From Yersinia enterocolitica subsp. enterocolitica (GTDB taxonomy: Bacteria; Pseudomonadota; Gammaproteobacteria; Enterobacterales; Enterobacteriaceae), in assembly GCF_901472495.1 (NCBI RefSeq), contig NZ_LR590469.1, positions 3,658,001-3,722,000 of the forward strand: 64,000 nt of DNA. The letters are read 5' to 3'. The notes below the pieces were generated by a model. The model saw only the letters and a program-made list of their open reading frames with translations, had not been told where the DNA came from and searched no databases. The position numbers and the translations under genes were made by a program. Shown here one piece after another: positions 40,872-55,132 of this stretch; the first letter of the stretch is position 1; the number at the start of each line of letters is the position of its first letter.

Positions 40872-42461
40872 TTAATGGCGGAAATGGCGCATGTCGGTAA
40901 AGATCATGGCGATACCATGTTCATCAGCCGCAGCAATGACTTCATCGTCACGAATAGAACCACCCGGTTGGATGACACAGGTGATCCCGACGGCTGCAGC
41001 TGCATCAATACCGTCGCGGAATGGGAAGAAAGCATCAGAAGCCATGGCAGACCCTGCCACTTCTAAACCTTCATCTGCCGCTTTGATACCGGCTATCTTG
41101 GCCGAGTACACACGACTCATCTGGCCTGCACCTATGCCGATAGTCATATTGTCGCGCGCATAAACAATGGCATTAGATTTAACGAACTTGGCGACTTTCC
41201 AGCAGAACAGCGCATCACGCAGCTCTTGTTCGGTCGGCTGGCGTTGAGACACCACACGCAAATCCGCCTCAGTCACCATACCCAAATCGCGGTCTTGTAC
41301 TAACAAACCACCATTAACACGTTTGAAATCCAGGCCAGCAGAACGTTCTTGCCACTGACCGCAAGTCAGAACACGCACATTCTGTTTGGCGGCTAACAGC
41401 GCCAAAGCTTCAGTACTGACTGATGGGGCAATAATCACTTCAACAAATTGACGGCTGATAATGGCGCTGGCGGTTTCGGCATCCAACTCGCGGTTAAAGG
41501 CGATAATGCCGCCGAAAGCTGATGTTGGGTCAGTTTTATAGGCTTTGTCATAGGCGGCCAGCAGAGAGTCAGCAATCGCCACGCCACATGGGTTGGCATG
41601 TTTAACTATGACACAAGCTGGTTCGCTAAACTCTTTCACACATTCAAGTGCAGCATCGGTATCAGCAATATTGTTATAAGAGAGGGCTTTGCCTTGTAAT
41701 TGCAGTGCGGTAGCCACTGATGCTTCTTTCACATCTTCTTCTATATAGAAGGCGGCTTGCTGGTGGCTGTTCTCACCGTAACGCATATCCTGTTTCTTTA
41801 TATAGTTAAGATTCAGGGTGCGAGGGAAGCGGCCAGATGGTTGCTCTGTGTCACCATGATAAGCTGGCACCAATGCGCCGAAGTAGTTGGCAATCATGCT
41901 GTCGTAAGCGGCGGTGTGTTCGAAAGCTTTGATCGCTAGGTTGAAACGGGTTGGGTACGTCAATGAACCGTCATTCTCGTCCAGCTCGGCAATAATTGCT
42001 GGGTAGTCGCTGCTCTTAACGACAATGGCGACATCTTTATGATTCTTGGCCGCAGAGCGCACCATGGTTGGGCCACCGATGTCGATATTCTCAACGGCGT
42101 CTTCCAATGAACAATCCGGGCGGGCCACGGTTTGGGCAAAGGGATATAAATTCACGACTACAATATCAATTGGCTGAATATCATGTTGAGCCATGATTCC
42201 ATCATCCTGGCCGCGACGGCCTAAAATGCCGCCATGTACTTTGGGATGCAAAGTCTTAACGCGTCCGTCCATCATTTCTGGGAAGCCGGTGTAGTCAGAC
42301 ACTTCGGTGACAGGCAGGCCTGCATCAGCCAGCAGACGGGCAGTCCCGCCAGTGGAAAGTAACTCGATACCACGTTGTGAAAGTGCAGTGGCGAATTCGA
42401 TGATGCCGGCTTTGTCAGACACACTGAGCAGAGCACGGCGGATTGGGCGGCGTTGTTGCAT
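40872..42461 (-). CDS. purH: Bifunctional AICAR formyltransferase / IMP cyclohydrolase
   Basis: Last two steps of IMP synthesis. 529 residues from MQQRRPIRRALLSVSDKAGI at 42461, the E. coli length; the open frame extends 14 codons further without support. An N-terminal MGS-like cyclohydrolase domain (about 1-150; ELLSTGGTARLLADAG) precedes the transformylase with VKHANPCGVA, containing the catalytic Lys-His, and FFPFRDGIDAAA. First gene of purHD. Confidence 0.97.
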   Translation of the reverse strand: MQQRRPIRRALLSVSDKAGIIEFATALSQRGIELLSTGGTARLLADAGLPVTEVSDYTGFPEMMDGRVKTLHPKVHGGILGRRGQDDGIMAQHDIQPIDIVVVNLYPFAQTVARPDCSLEDAVENIDIGGPTMVRSAAKNHKDVAIVVKSSDYPAIIAELDENDGSLTYPTRFNLAIKAFEHTAAYDSMIANYFGALVPAYHGDTEQPSGRFPRTLNLNYIKKQDMRYGENSHQQAAFYIEEDVKEASVATALQLQGKALSYNNIADTDAALECVKEFSEPACVIVKHANPCGVAIADSLLAAYDKAYKTDPTSAFGGIIAFNRELDAETASAIISRQFVEVIIAPSVSTEALALLAAKQNVRVLTCGQWQERSAGLDFKRVNGGLLVQDRDLGMVTEADLRVVSQRQPTEQELRDALFCWKVAKFVKSNAIVYARDNMTIGIGAGQMSRVYSAKIAGIKAADEGLEVAGSAMASDAFFPFRDGIDAAAAVGITCVIQPGGSIRDDEVIAAADEHGIAMIFTDMRHFRH

Positions 42462-42738
42462 GGTTTTATCCCTTGGCTTTGGAGTCGCAGTTGTTCTTCG
42501 CAATCAATCAATAGAGCGTTACGTGAATCTCTTCTATCTATATAAAGAGAAAAACAGATTCAGATAACATCCCAATAGCGAGAAATGCCAGCCAGTGGCA
42601 ACTTTCATGTGAGACCGACCTCTCTACAGCATCAAAATACGTTTTATCGCGGGCGGTATTGACCCATTTTATAAAAACCACTTCATGTCATCGATATTTT
42701 GCCCGCGAGGTCACTCTTTTTCGACGCGGGGAATTGTA

Positions 42739-42754
42739 GCGAAAACGATTGCGT
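42739..42754 (-). promoter_or_regulatory. PurR operator of purHD
   Basis: On the minus strand ACGCAATCGTTTTCGC, close to the PurR consensus ACGCAAACGTTTTCGT. A TACAAT -10 candidate lies just downstream (42733-42738), so bound PurR would overlap the promoter. It is about 278 bp before the purH ATG. Confidence 0.85.
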
Positions 42755-42786
42755 GATGCTCGTCAATTTTGAGAAGAGTTTCAATC

Positions 42787-42795
42787 TGTGGATAA
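42787..42795 (-). promoter_or_regulatory. Perfect DnaA-box sequence between purH and rrn P1
   Basis: TTATCCACA on the minus strand (TGTGGATAA on plus), the high-affinity DnaA box consensus. It lies between the PurR box and the rrn P1 promoter. A single box can occur by chance; no cluster is seen. Confidence 0.5.
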
Positions 42796-42871
42796 GTTTG
42801 TGCACAACAGGGTATAAGGCGGGGTTTTGCTGTGGAATGCAGCAAACAGTCATTTTTATTGAAATTAGCGG

Positions 42872-42899
42872 TTGCGGGCGGCTGAGAACTCCCTATAAT
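42872..42899 (+). promoter_or_regulatory. rrn P1 promoter, second operon
   Basis: TTGCGG, 16-bp spacer, TATAAT (42894-42899), then GCGCATCC discriminator. Same geometry as the first operon, but the flanking sequence diverges. Confidence 0.9.
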
Positions 42900-42982
42900 G
42901 CGCATCCATCGAGACGGCACACAACGAATCAAGTAGTTAAGTGACCGGCAAAGAGAACAGAGAAATTCAACGAAATTAAATG

Positions 42983-43010
42983 TTGACTCTGAATGAGGAA
43001 AGCGTAATAT
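42983..43010 (+). promoter_or_regulatory. rrn P2 promoter, second operon
   Basis: TTGACT (42983-42988), 16-bp spacer, TAATAT (43005-43010). boxA TGCTCTTTAACA follows at 43049-43060; from there the two operons are nearly identical. Confidence 0.85.
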
Positions 43011-43248
43011 GCGCACCTCGCGTTACCAACCAAGTGTTGCTAACGCACTGCTCTTTAACAATTTATCAGACAATCTGTGTGGGCACTCGCAAGACGATAT
43101 CGAAGCCTGTTTCGACAGGCAGAAGCAATATCAAAGTCTTGAAGAGTGACCAAAGCAGTACACATTTGAACTTCGGTTCGAATGCATATTTGCAGAAAGT
43201 AATCTTTGAGCATCGCTATGTTAATTCATAGCAAATCAAACAAATCTT

Positions 43249-44791
<1,543 letters not shown>

Positions 44792-44988
44792 CCTCAGATA
44801 CGCATTGCGCAGTGTCCACACAGATTGTCTGATGAATGTAAACGAGCAAGAGCACCTGTTGATGAGGGTGATGATTGTGTTGTAAGGCCTCGGCATTGAG
44901 TTTTTACTGCATCAGTCGTTCGAATGTGTCACCACATTCTCACCTTTACACAAAAATACTGAATCCATGATTCAGTAGAAATTTTTGT

Positions 44989-45064
44989 GTCCCCATCGTC
45001 TAGAGGCCTAGGACACTGCCCTTTCACGGCTGTAACAGGGGTTCGAATCCCCTTGGGGACGCCA
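44989..45064 (+). tRNA. tRNA-Glu(TTC) in 16S-23S spacer, copy 2
   Basis: 76 nt, identical to copy 1 including the U28-U42 mismatch in the anticodon stem. The flanking spacer has a few substitutions relative to copy 1. A spacer boxA lies at 45156-45168. Confidence 0.97.
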
Positions 45065-45442
45065 CTCCGATAATGTGTGAAAGACATTATCAACCGGTTC
45101 TTTATGAACTCAAAAGTATCTTAAAGATGACTTTAACAAGTCGTGTTTAAGATATTGCTCTTTAACAATCTGGAACAAGCTGAAAATTGAAACAATACAG
45201 CTGAAACTTATCTCTCCGTAGAAGTACTGAGATAAGGATTAACCTGTATTAGAGTCTCTCAAATAATCGCAATGCCAATGTGTTTATCATTGTTGCAGTG
45301 TGAGCGAGAAGATACTCAGCAAGGCGTACAGCGCACAGCAACCGGAGTGAACGCTACGTTCATGAGGATTGCGCGCACTGCACAACGACGCAGAGTGTGT
45401 TCGTAGCCACACCAATAAAGAAGAAACATCTTTGGGTTGTGA

Positions 45443-48436
<2,994 letters not shown>

Positions 48437-48547
48437 ACAACACCAAAGGTGTTTTGAATTTGAGAGATAGATATTTTCAGCGAAGTTCCGAGATTGGGCT
48501 GGCTGGCTGTGTGAATGATTGCATAGCGGGTTAGTTTAGACAGAATT

Positions 48548-48667
48548 TGCCTGGCGGCCATAGCGCGGTGGACCCACCTGAACCCATGCCGAACTCAGAA
48601 GTGAAACGCCGTAGCGCCGATGGTAGTGTGGGGTCTCCCCATGCGAGAGTAGGACACTGCCAGGCAT
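48548..48667 (+). rRNA. rrf: 5S ribosomal RNA, copy 2
   Basis: 120 nt, identical to copy 1 by eye. The 23S-5S spacer is 5 bp shorter than in copy 1. Confidence 0.98.
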
Positions 48668-48681
48668 CAAATCAAGCCGAG

Positions 48682-48707
48682 ACCCCATGCCAAAAGCGTG
48701 GGGTTTT
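48682..48707 (+). terminator. rrn operon terminator, copy 2
   Basis: ACCCCATGC-CAAAA-GCGTGGGGT followed by TTTTT, identical to copy 1. Confidence 0.92.
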
Positions 48708-48787
48708 TGCTATGTGGGAAATATAAAAAACGATAGAAATAGTTTTTTTGCGTGGATTTTTGTGCGTAAAAAGCCAAATAAAAGAGA

Positions 48788-48818
48788 AGGTTACCCTCCC
48801 GGTGGGTGGCCTTTTTTG
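48788..48818 (+). terminator. Second terminator downstream of rrn copy 2
   Basis: GGTTACCC and GGGTGGCC can pair (two G-U) around TCCCGGT, followed by TTTTTTG. It ends 7 bp before the IS3-type element. Confidence 0.65.
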
Positions 48819-48824
48819 TTTTAT

Positions 48825-49726
48825 TGACCCGTCCTAAATAGCGTTGACACATTTAACTCGTACACTGAGGAAAATGTGATGAACCAATATGTTAAACGCA
48901 CGCAACGCGATTACCCTCTATCCTTTAAATTGGCTGTTGTCGAACAGGTCGAAAAAGGTGAAATGACTTACCGACAGGCGCAAGACCGCTACGGTATTCA
49001 AGGCCGTTCTACCGTCCTGAAGTGGCTACGCAAGTTCGGTCAACTCGACTGGCTTTCTCCCTCTCCTGCAAGAATGTACGGATTCCAGATACTGCGTTGC
49101 TCGCGGTTACTGGTGATGCCTAAACGTGCCTATCATAAAACGACAAACAGCCATCATCGCTTTTACCGTCACCCTAACTTATTGAAGTCAGGAGCAAATC
49201 AGGTTATTGCCAGCCGCCCGGAACAGGTATGGGTCGCGGATATCACTTACCTTCCCCTGCGGACAGGAACGGCGTATGTCAGTTTGGTGACCGATGCCTG
49301 GTCGAGAAAAATCGTGGGATATCATGTGCATGAAAGTCTGCACACCCGCCATGTAGCCGCTGCGCTCAAAATGGCGCTGGTGAGCAGGCGCACAGCATCT
49401 GCGCTGATACATCACTCAGACCGGGGTATCCAGTACTGTTCAACAGAATATCAGGCGTTACATCAACGTCACGGTGTCATCTGTTCGATGACGGATGGAT
49501 ATGATTGTTATCAGAATGCGCTGGCGGAGCGGGTCAATGGGATATTAAAACTGGAATATCTGCTGGTTAAGCCGGAAGATATTGGCCAGGCAAGAAAGAT
49601 GGTCAGGGAGTCAGTGGAAATCTACAACACGCGGCGACCGCATCTGTCGTTAAAATACAAAACGCCCGATGAAGTTCATCAGGCGTTTTAAGGCTGAAAA
49701 GTGTCAACCTATATCAGGACTAGTCA
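48825..49726 (+). mobile_element. IS3-family element, internally deleted
   Basis: 902 bp bounded by 26-bp imperfect inverted ends: TGACCCGTCCTAAATAGCG then TTGACAC on the left; TGACTAGTCCTGATATAGG then TTGACAC read inward from the right. IS3-family elements are usually 1.2-1.5 kb, so several hundred bases are missing from the centre. No convincing 3-4 bp target duplication flanks it. Confidence 0.87.
48879..49691 (+). pseudogene. IS3-family OrfA-OrfB deletion fusion
   Basis: 270 residues from ATG 48879 after GAGGAAA. Residues 1 to about 63 are the OrfA helix-turn-helix part (MNQYVKRTQRDYPLSFKLAVV ... RSTVLKWLRKFGQLDW). After a junction around residues 64-70 the sequence is the OrfB integrase core (VMPKRAYHKT ... 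VWVADITYLPL). The D-D-35-E triad is complete: ADITYLP, HHSDRG and ALAERVNG with 35 residues between the last D and E. Lost are the OrfA leucine zipper, the frameshift region and the OrfB N-terminus. Probably not a normal transposase. Confidence 0.85.
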
Positions 49727-49948
49727 CTGAAATTTGGATATGACTTAACAATATATGAATCACACATATACAGGTATGCGGTCATTGCATATATCTAAGC
49801 TGACAAGAATACTTGGATGCCAAGACAATATTCCTACTGTCTTAATCTTTCTGCCATTTTTATAACCACGACCACAGAAATAAAGCCTCATTCCCTTAGA
49901 ATCATTGACTCTAAAATTGAAACTATGTTTTGATTATTGAGGTCATAA

Positions 49949-51118
49949 ATGAATGCTGGTCTCCTTGTATATACCGCAATTACTGCAATATTGGCGACGA
50001 CTCTTACCTGTACAGCGGTTCAGGCAAGCCCAGTGACATACCAAAAAGCAGCCATTACTGAAAGCAACCTACCGGTATTTTATCCACAGCTAAAAAAGCA
50101 AATGACTTATCAAAGCTCATGGTTAGCAGGCAAATATACTGATTTTGCTTTGTGGAAGAGTGATACCAGGAAAATTCTTCGACAGGCACTACTCACTCCT
50201 GACTCAACAATTGCTTTCTCCGCAGAAAAGATCGATCAACAAGAACGTGGTAGCTATATTGCTGAAAAGATAGTGTTTAATATCACAGATGAAAGCCGAG
50301 TGCAGGGGTTACTATTGACGCCAAAGAGCAAAGGGCCTCATCCGGCGATTGTTTTATTGCATGATCATGGCTCCAAGTTTGATATCGGCAAAGAGAAAAT
50401 GATTCGTCCTTGGGGGGATAGCGTGCAGCTTGCCTCAGCACAAGCATGGTCAGATAAATTCTTCAGCGGTAAGTTCATTGGCGATGAATTGGCAAAACGA
50501 GGCTATGTGGTGCTATCCATCGATGCTATTGGTTGGGGCGATAGAGGCCCTATCAGCTATGAGCAGCAACAAGCTGTAGCCAGCAACTTCTTTAATCTTG
50601 GGCGATCATTAGCAGGAACAATGGCTTATGAAGATATGCGAACTGTTGATTTTCTGGCGACATTGCCATCAGTTGATCCGCAGCGTATTGGCATTGTAGG
50701 TTTTTCTATGGGTGCTTATCGCGCTTGGCAACTAGCTGCATTGTCCGATAAAGTGGCTGCAACTGCTGCTATATCTTGGTTTGGCAACTACCAAGGCCTG
50801 ATGACACCAGGGAATAACGTACTTCGCGGACAATCTGCGTTCTATATGCTGCATCCTGGCATTGCCAATAAATTAGATTTTCCAGACATTGCCAGTTTAG
50901 CCGCACCAAAGCCGATGCTACTTTTTAACGGCGGAAAAGATAAGTTATTCCCATCGGATGCTGTGCAAGAGGCATATAACAAAGTACATGCCATTTGGCG
51001 TTCACAGAATGCGGAGTCAAGGTTGGTCACTCGCAATTGGCCAGCATTGGGGCATGTATTTTATCAAGAACAGCAAGATGTGGTGTTCCCGTGGTTAGAT
51101 CGCTGGCTCAAACCATAA
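49949..51118 (+). CDS. Exported alpha/beta hydrolase (dienelactone hydrolase/acetyl esterase-like), substrate unknown
   Basis: 389 residues with an N-terminal signal peptide (about 1-26, ending AVQASP), so probably periplasmic. The alpha/beta hydrolase triad is readable: nucleophile Ser253 in GFSMGA, Asp331 in NGGKDKLFP, His369 in ALGHVFY; PHPAIVLLHDHGS supplies the oxyanion region. The fold resembles the acetyl xylan esterase/DLH groups. Neighbours (IS3 remnant upstream, actP convergent downstream) do not suggest a substrate. In E. coli metA follows rrnE, so this is an accessory insertion relative to that genome. The 222 bp before it show no other gene. Confidence 0.85.
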   Translation: MNAGLLVYTAITAILATTLTCTAVQASPVTYQKAAITESNLPVFYPQLKKQMTYQSSWLAGKYTDFALWKSDTRKILRQALLTPDSTIAFSAEKIDQQERGSYIAEKIVFNITDESRVQGLLLTPKSKGPHPAIVLLHDHGSKFDIGKEKMIRPWGDSVQLASAQAWSDKFFSGKFIGDELAKRGYVVLSIDAIGWGDRGPISYEQQQAVASNFFNLGRSLAGTMAYEDMRTVDFLATLPSVDPQRIGIVGFSMGAYRAWQLAALSDKVAATAAISWFGNYQGLMTPGNNVLRGQSAFYMLHPGIANKLDFPDIASLAAPKPMLLFNGGKDKLFPSDAVQEAYNKVHAIWRSQNAESRLVTRNWPALGHVFYQEQQDVVFPWLDRWLKP

Positions 51119-51141
51119 AAAAAGGCCCCGCAGGGCCTTGT
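51119..51141 (-). terminator. Terminator of the acs-yjcH-actP operon
   Basis: AAGGCCC and GGGCCTT pair around a short loop. On the minus strand the stem is followed by TTTTTTTA, so it ends actP transcripts; it may also serve the convergent hydrolase gene. Confidence 0.8.
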
Positions 51142-51156
51142 GTGAAATCAACCGAA

Positions 51157-52812
51157 TTAGTGAGAGCTGCTCTGAGATGCACCCAAGCCAGTTTGTGAAC
51201 GTACAAACTGGGCTTTAAAGCGCAGCCGTTCTTGCTGGCCCTCTTCTGAGTTATCGGTAATGGAGAAGAACCAGATCCCGACGAATGCTACTATCATTGA
51301 GAATAGTGCAGGGTATTCATAGGGATAAATTGGTTTTGCATGTCCCAGGATAGTTACCCAGATTGTTGGGCCTAAAATCATCAGGATGACCGCAGTTAGT
51401 AATCCTAACCAGCCTCCAATCATTGCTCCGCGAGTCGTCAGCTTTTCCCAATACATAGAAATGAAAATAATAGGGAAGTTACAACTGGCGGCAATGGAGA
51501 ATGCCAGACCAACCATGAAGGCAATGTTTTGTTTTTCAAACAAAATACCCAAGCCGATTGCGACAAACCCTAAAACCACGACGGTGATTTTCGATACTTT
51601 CAATTCATCTCGCTCATTTGCTTTGCCCTTCTTGATGACACTGGCGTAAAGGTCATGAGAAACCGCAGAGGCACCCGCTAATGTCAGGCCCGCGACCACC
51701 GCAAGAATAGTTGCAAAGGCAACTGCTGAGATAAAGCCCAAGAAGAAACTTCCGCCTACAGCATCAGCCAGATGAACTGCCGCCATATTATTGCCGCCCA
51801 GCAATGCGCCGGCCGCATCTTTAAAGGCTGGATTTGGGCCGACTAACAGGATCGCGCCAAAACCAATAATAAAGGTCAATATGTAGAAGTAACCGATAAA
51901 GCCTGTTGCATAAAACACGCTTTTACGTGCTTCTTTGGCATCACTTACAGTAAAGAAGCGCATCAGAATATGTGGCAAGCCAGCGGTACCAAACATCAAT
52001 GCCAGACCAAGAGACAAGGCGGATATAGGGTCGGATACCAACCCCCCAGGGCTCATGATTGACAGCCCTTTAGGATGAACTTTAACCGCTTCGCTGAACA
52101 GTGTATTGAAGTTGAAGTTAACCGACTTCATCACCATGAGGGCCATAAAGGATGCGCCAGCCAGCAGTAATACGGCTTTGATTATCTGTACCCATGTTGT
52201 GGCCAACATGCCACCAAACAGGACGTACATCACCATCAAGATACCGACCAATACTACGGCAACGTGGTAGTTTAAACCGAACAGCAGCTCAATTAATTTA
52301 CCGGCCCCGACCATTTGTGCAATCAGGTATAAAGCCACTACAACTAGCGAGCCACAGGCAGATAAGGTACGGATAGGTCTTTGTTTCAGCCGGTAAGATG
52401 CCACATCGGCAAAAGTATAGCGGCCCAGGTTGCGCAGACGTTCAGCGATTAAAAATAGAATGATTGGCCAGCCGATTAAAAAGCCAATGGAATAAATCAG
52501 ACCATCGTAACCGGAGGTATAAACCAATGCAGAAGTACCGAGGAATGAGGCCGCAGACATAAAGTCACCGGCAATCGCCAAACCATTCTGGAAACCGGTT
52601 ATACGCCCACCCGCAGTGTAATAATCGCCACGTGAACGGGTTCGTTTAGATGCCCAGTAGGTGATATATAGTGTTGCGCCGACAAACAGCACAAACATCA
52701 CAATTGCTTCAATATTAAGTGGTTGACGATGGACTTCACCGGTAATTGCCTCTGCTTGTGACAGAGCAGGCAGAGCCAATAAGGAAAGTACGGACCAATG
52801 GCGAGTCTTCAT
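51157..52812 (-). CDS. actP: Acetate permease ActP
   Basis: Sodium:solute symporter family carrier for acetate and glycolate in the inner membrane. 551 residues, starting with a cleavable-looking signal (MKTRHWSVLSLLALPALSQAEA) as in E. coli ActP, then about 13 membrane segments. GDFMSAASFLGTSALVYTSGYDGL and TAGLPHILMRFFTVSDAKEAR are typical. The ATG overlaps the yjcH stop (ATGA). Last gene of acs-yjcH-actP. Confidence 0.97.
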   Translation of the reverse strand: MKTRHWSVLSLLALPALSQAEAITGEVHRQPLNIEAIVMFVLFVGATLYITYWASKRTRSRGDYYTAGGRITGFQNGLAIAGDFMSAASFLGTSALVYTSGYDGLIYSIGFLIGWPIILFLIAERLRNLGRYTFADVASYRLKQRPIRTLSACGSLVVVALYLIAQMVGAGKLIELLFGLNYHVAVVLVGILMVMYVLFGGMLATTWVQIIKAVLLLAGASFMALMVMKSVNFNFNTLFSEAVKVHPKGLSIMSPGGLVSDPISALSLGLALMFGTAGLPHILMRFFTVSDAKEARKSVFYATGFIGYFYILTFIIGFGAILLVGPNPAFKDAAGALLGGNNMAAVHLADAVGGSFFLGFISAVAFATILAVVAGLTLAGASAVSHDLYASVIKKGKANERDELKVSKITVVVLGFVAIGLGILFEKQNIAFMVGLAFSIAASCNFPIIFISMYWEKLTTRGAMIGGWLGLLTAVILMILGPTIWVTILGHAKPIYPYEYPALFSMIVAFVGIWFFSITDNSEEGQQERLRFKAQFVRSQTGLGASQSSSH

Positions 52813-53120
52813 TGCTTCACCTCACGAAGAATTTCTGCCGTCAGACGGTCAAACTCGCCATTAGCACGAATAACGTAAATACCTGTCAGAACAAAAGAAA
52901 TAACAATCAAACCCACACCAACGGGAATGCCGCGAGTAATGGTCGCACCTGCGTATAGCGGGGTGCCGAGCCATTGTGGTTCGAAAGCAATAAGGAAAAT
53001 GAAACCGACATACAGCGCCAAGGTAATCAGCGACAGTAGCCAGGTAAAGTGACTGCGCTTTTGCACCAACTCTTTGAAACGCGGGTTATTTTCAATCTCT
53101 TGATAAATGTTGTCATTCAT
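52809..53120 (-). CDS. yjcH: DUF485 inner-membrane protein YjcH
   Basis: 103 residues with two membrane helices (about 27-48 and 62-82). Begins MNDNIYQEIENNPRFKELVQKRSHF, the DUF485 pattern. Always found between acs and actP; an accessory role in acetate uptake is supposed, but its biochemical function is not known to me. Overlaps actP by 4 bp. Confidence 0.93.
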   Translation of the reverse strand: MNDNIYQEIENNPRFKELVQKRSHFTWLLSLITLALYVGFIFLIAFEPQWLGTPLYAGATITRGIPVGVGLIVISFVLTGIYVIRANGEFDRLTAEILREVKQ

Positions 53121-53173
53121 CAGAGTCTCTCCTTTGAGGCATTAAATAAGGTGCCGCCCGAAGGCGGCATAAT

Positions 53174-55132
53174 TTACGATGGCGCTTGCATTGATTGTTT
53201 TTCTTCCAGCAACTTGTCGACGACACCCGGATCGGCGAGCGTTGAGGTATCCCCTAAGTTACTGGTATCACCTGCGGCGATTTTGCGTAGGATCCGGCGC
53301 ATGATTTTGCCCGAACGTGTTTTTGGTAATGAATCGGTCCAGTGCAAGATATCGGGTGTGGCGATTGGGCCAATCTCTTTACGTACCCAATTGCGCACCT
53401 CGGTATATAGCTCAGGTGTTGGTTCTTCACCATGATTCAGGGTGATGTAGGCATAGATAGCCTGACCTTTAATGTTATGCGGAACCCCAACGACAGCGGC
53501 TTCGGCAATTTTTGGGTGTGAAACTAGTGCTGATTCAATTTCAGCGGTACCCAAACGATGACCTGATACGTTCAGCACATCATCGACCCGGCCAGTTATC
53601 CAGTAGTAGCCATCTTCGTCACGGCGTGCGCCATCGCCACTGAAATACATCCCTTTGAAAGTAGAGAAATAAGTCTGTTCAAAACGCTCATGATCGCCAA
53701 ACAGGGTGCGGGCCTGACCCGGCCATGAGTCGGTGATGACCAGATTACCTTCGGCGGCACCTTCTTGCGGATTACCCAAGTTATCTACCAGCGCCGGTTG
53801 AACGCCAAAGAATGGACGAGTCGCGGAACCGGCTTTCAACTCGGTAGCGCCCGGAAGTGGGGTTATCATGAAACCGCCGGTTTCAGTTTGCCACCAGGTA
53901 TCAACTATCGGGCATTTACTATTACCGATTTTGTTGTAATACCATTCCCATGCCTCTGGGTTAATCGGCTCCCCAACCGACCCCATGATACGCAACGAAG
54001 TACGTTTAGTGCCTTCGATGGCTTTGTCACCTTCGGCCATTAAGGCGCGAATGGCAGTGGGTGCGGTATACAGAATATTGACCTGATGTTTATCAATCAC
54101 CTGACCCAAGCGGTTGACGCCTGGATAGTTTGGAACACCTTCAAACATCAAGGTAATGGCACCGCAAGCCAGTGGGCCATACAGTAAATAGCTGTGGCCA
54201 GTCACCCAACCCACATCAGCAGTACACCAGTAGATATCGCCAGGGTGGTAATCAAAAACGTATTTAAAAGTCAGTGCGGCATAAACCAAATAACCGCCGG
54301 TGGTATGTAATACCCCTTTCGGTTTACCGGTAGAGCCGGAGGTATAAAGGATAAACAGTGGATCTTCCGCATTCATTTCTTCCGGTGGGCAGTCGACCGA
54401 GGCATCTTTAATCAGGTCATGCCACCACACGTCTCGCCCATCTTTCCAATAACTGGCATTGCCGGTTCGTTGGAATACAACAACATTTTTGATACTGGTA
54501 ATGGCAGGGTTTTTCAGCGCTTCATCGACATTTTTTTTCAGTGGAATTGCGCGACCAGCACGGATGCCTTCATCGGCAGTAATCACCAGTTTTGAGTTAG
54601 AGTCGATAATTCGGCCAGCGACTGCATCAGGTGAGAATCCACCAAAAATCACCGAATGAACCGCACCAATACGGGCGCAGGCCAACATCGCAACGGCAGC
54701 TTCTGGCACCATTGGCATATAGATAGCAACAACATCACCTTTCTTAATGCCCAGTTTTTTCAGCACATTGGCAAACTGGCATACATCATGATGAAGTTGT
54801 TTGTATGTAACGGTTTTAGACTGATTAGGATCATCGCCTTCCCAGATAATCGCAGTTTGATCACCGCGTTCTGCCAGATGGCGATCCAGACAGTTCGCTG
54901 CAAGGTTCAATGTACCATCTTCAAACCAGCGAATACTGACATGGCCGGGATCGAAAGAGGTATTCTTCACCGTTTTATACGGTTTAATCCAATCAATAAT
55001 CTTGCCATGCTCACCCCAGAATTCATCTGGGTTTTGCACCGACTGTTGATAGTATTGATGATATTGTTCTGGGTTTATCAGGGCATGCTCTGCAATTGCA
55101 GTTGGAATAGGGTGCTTATGTATTTGGCTCAT
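53174..55132 (-). CDS. acs: Acetyl-coenzyme A synthetase
   Basis: Converts acetate, ATP and CoA to acetyl-CoA via acetyl-AMP; high-affinity acetate scavenging. 652 residues, the E. coli length, starting at the third of three consecutive ATGs ([18 protein letters not shown]), which best fits the spacing from AAGGAG. Adenylation motifs: [46 protein letters not shown]. The acetylatable lysine lies in [11 protein letters not shown]. First gene of acs-yjcH-actP. Confidence 0.98.

Noticed and set aside
48820..49730. Target-site duplication around the IS3-type element
   Set aside because: Bases TAT on the left and CTG on the right do not match, so no duplication is claimed.
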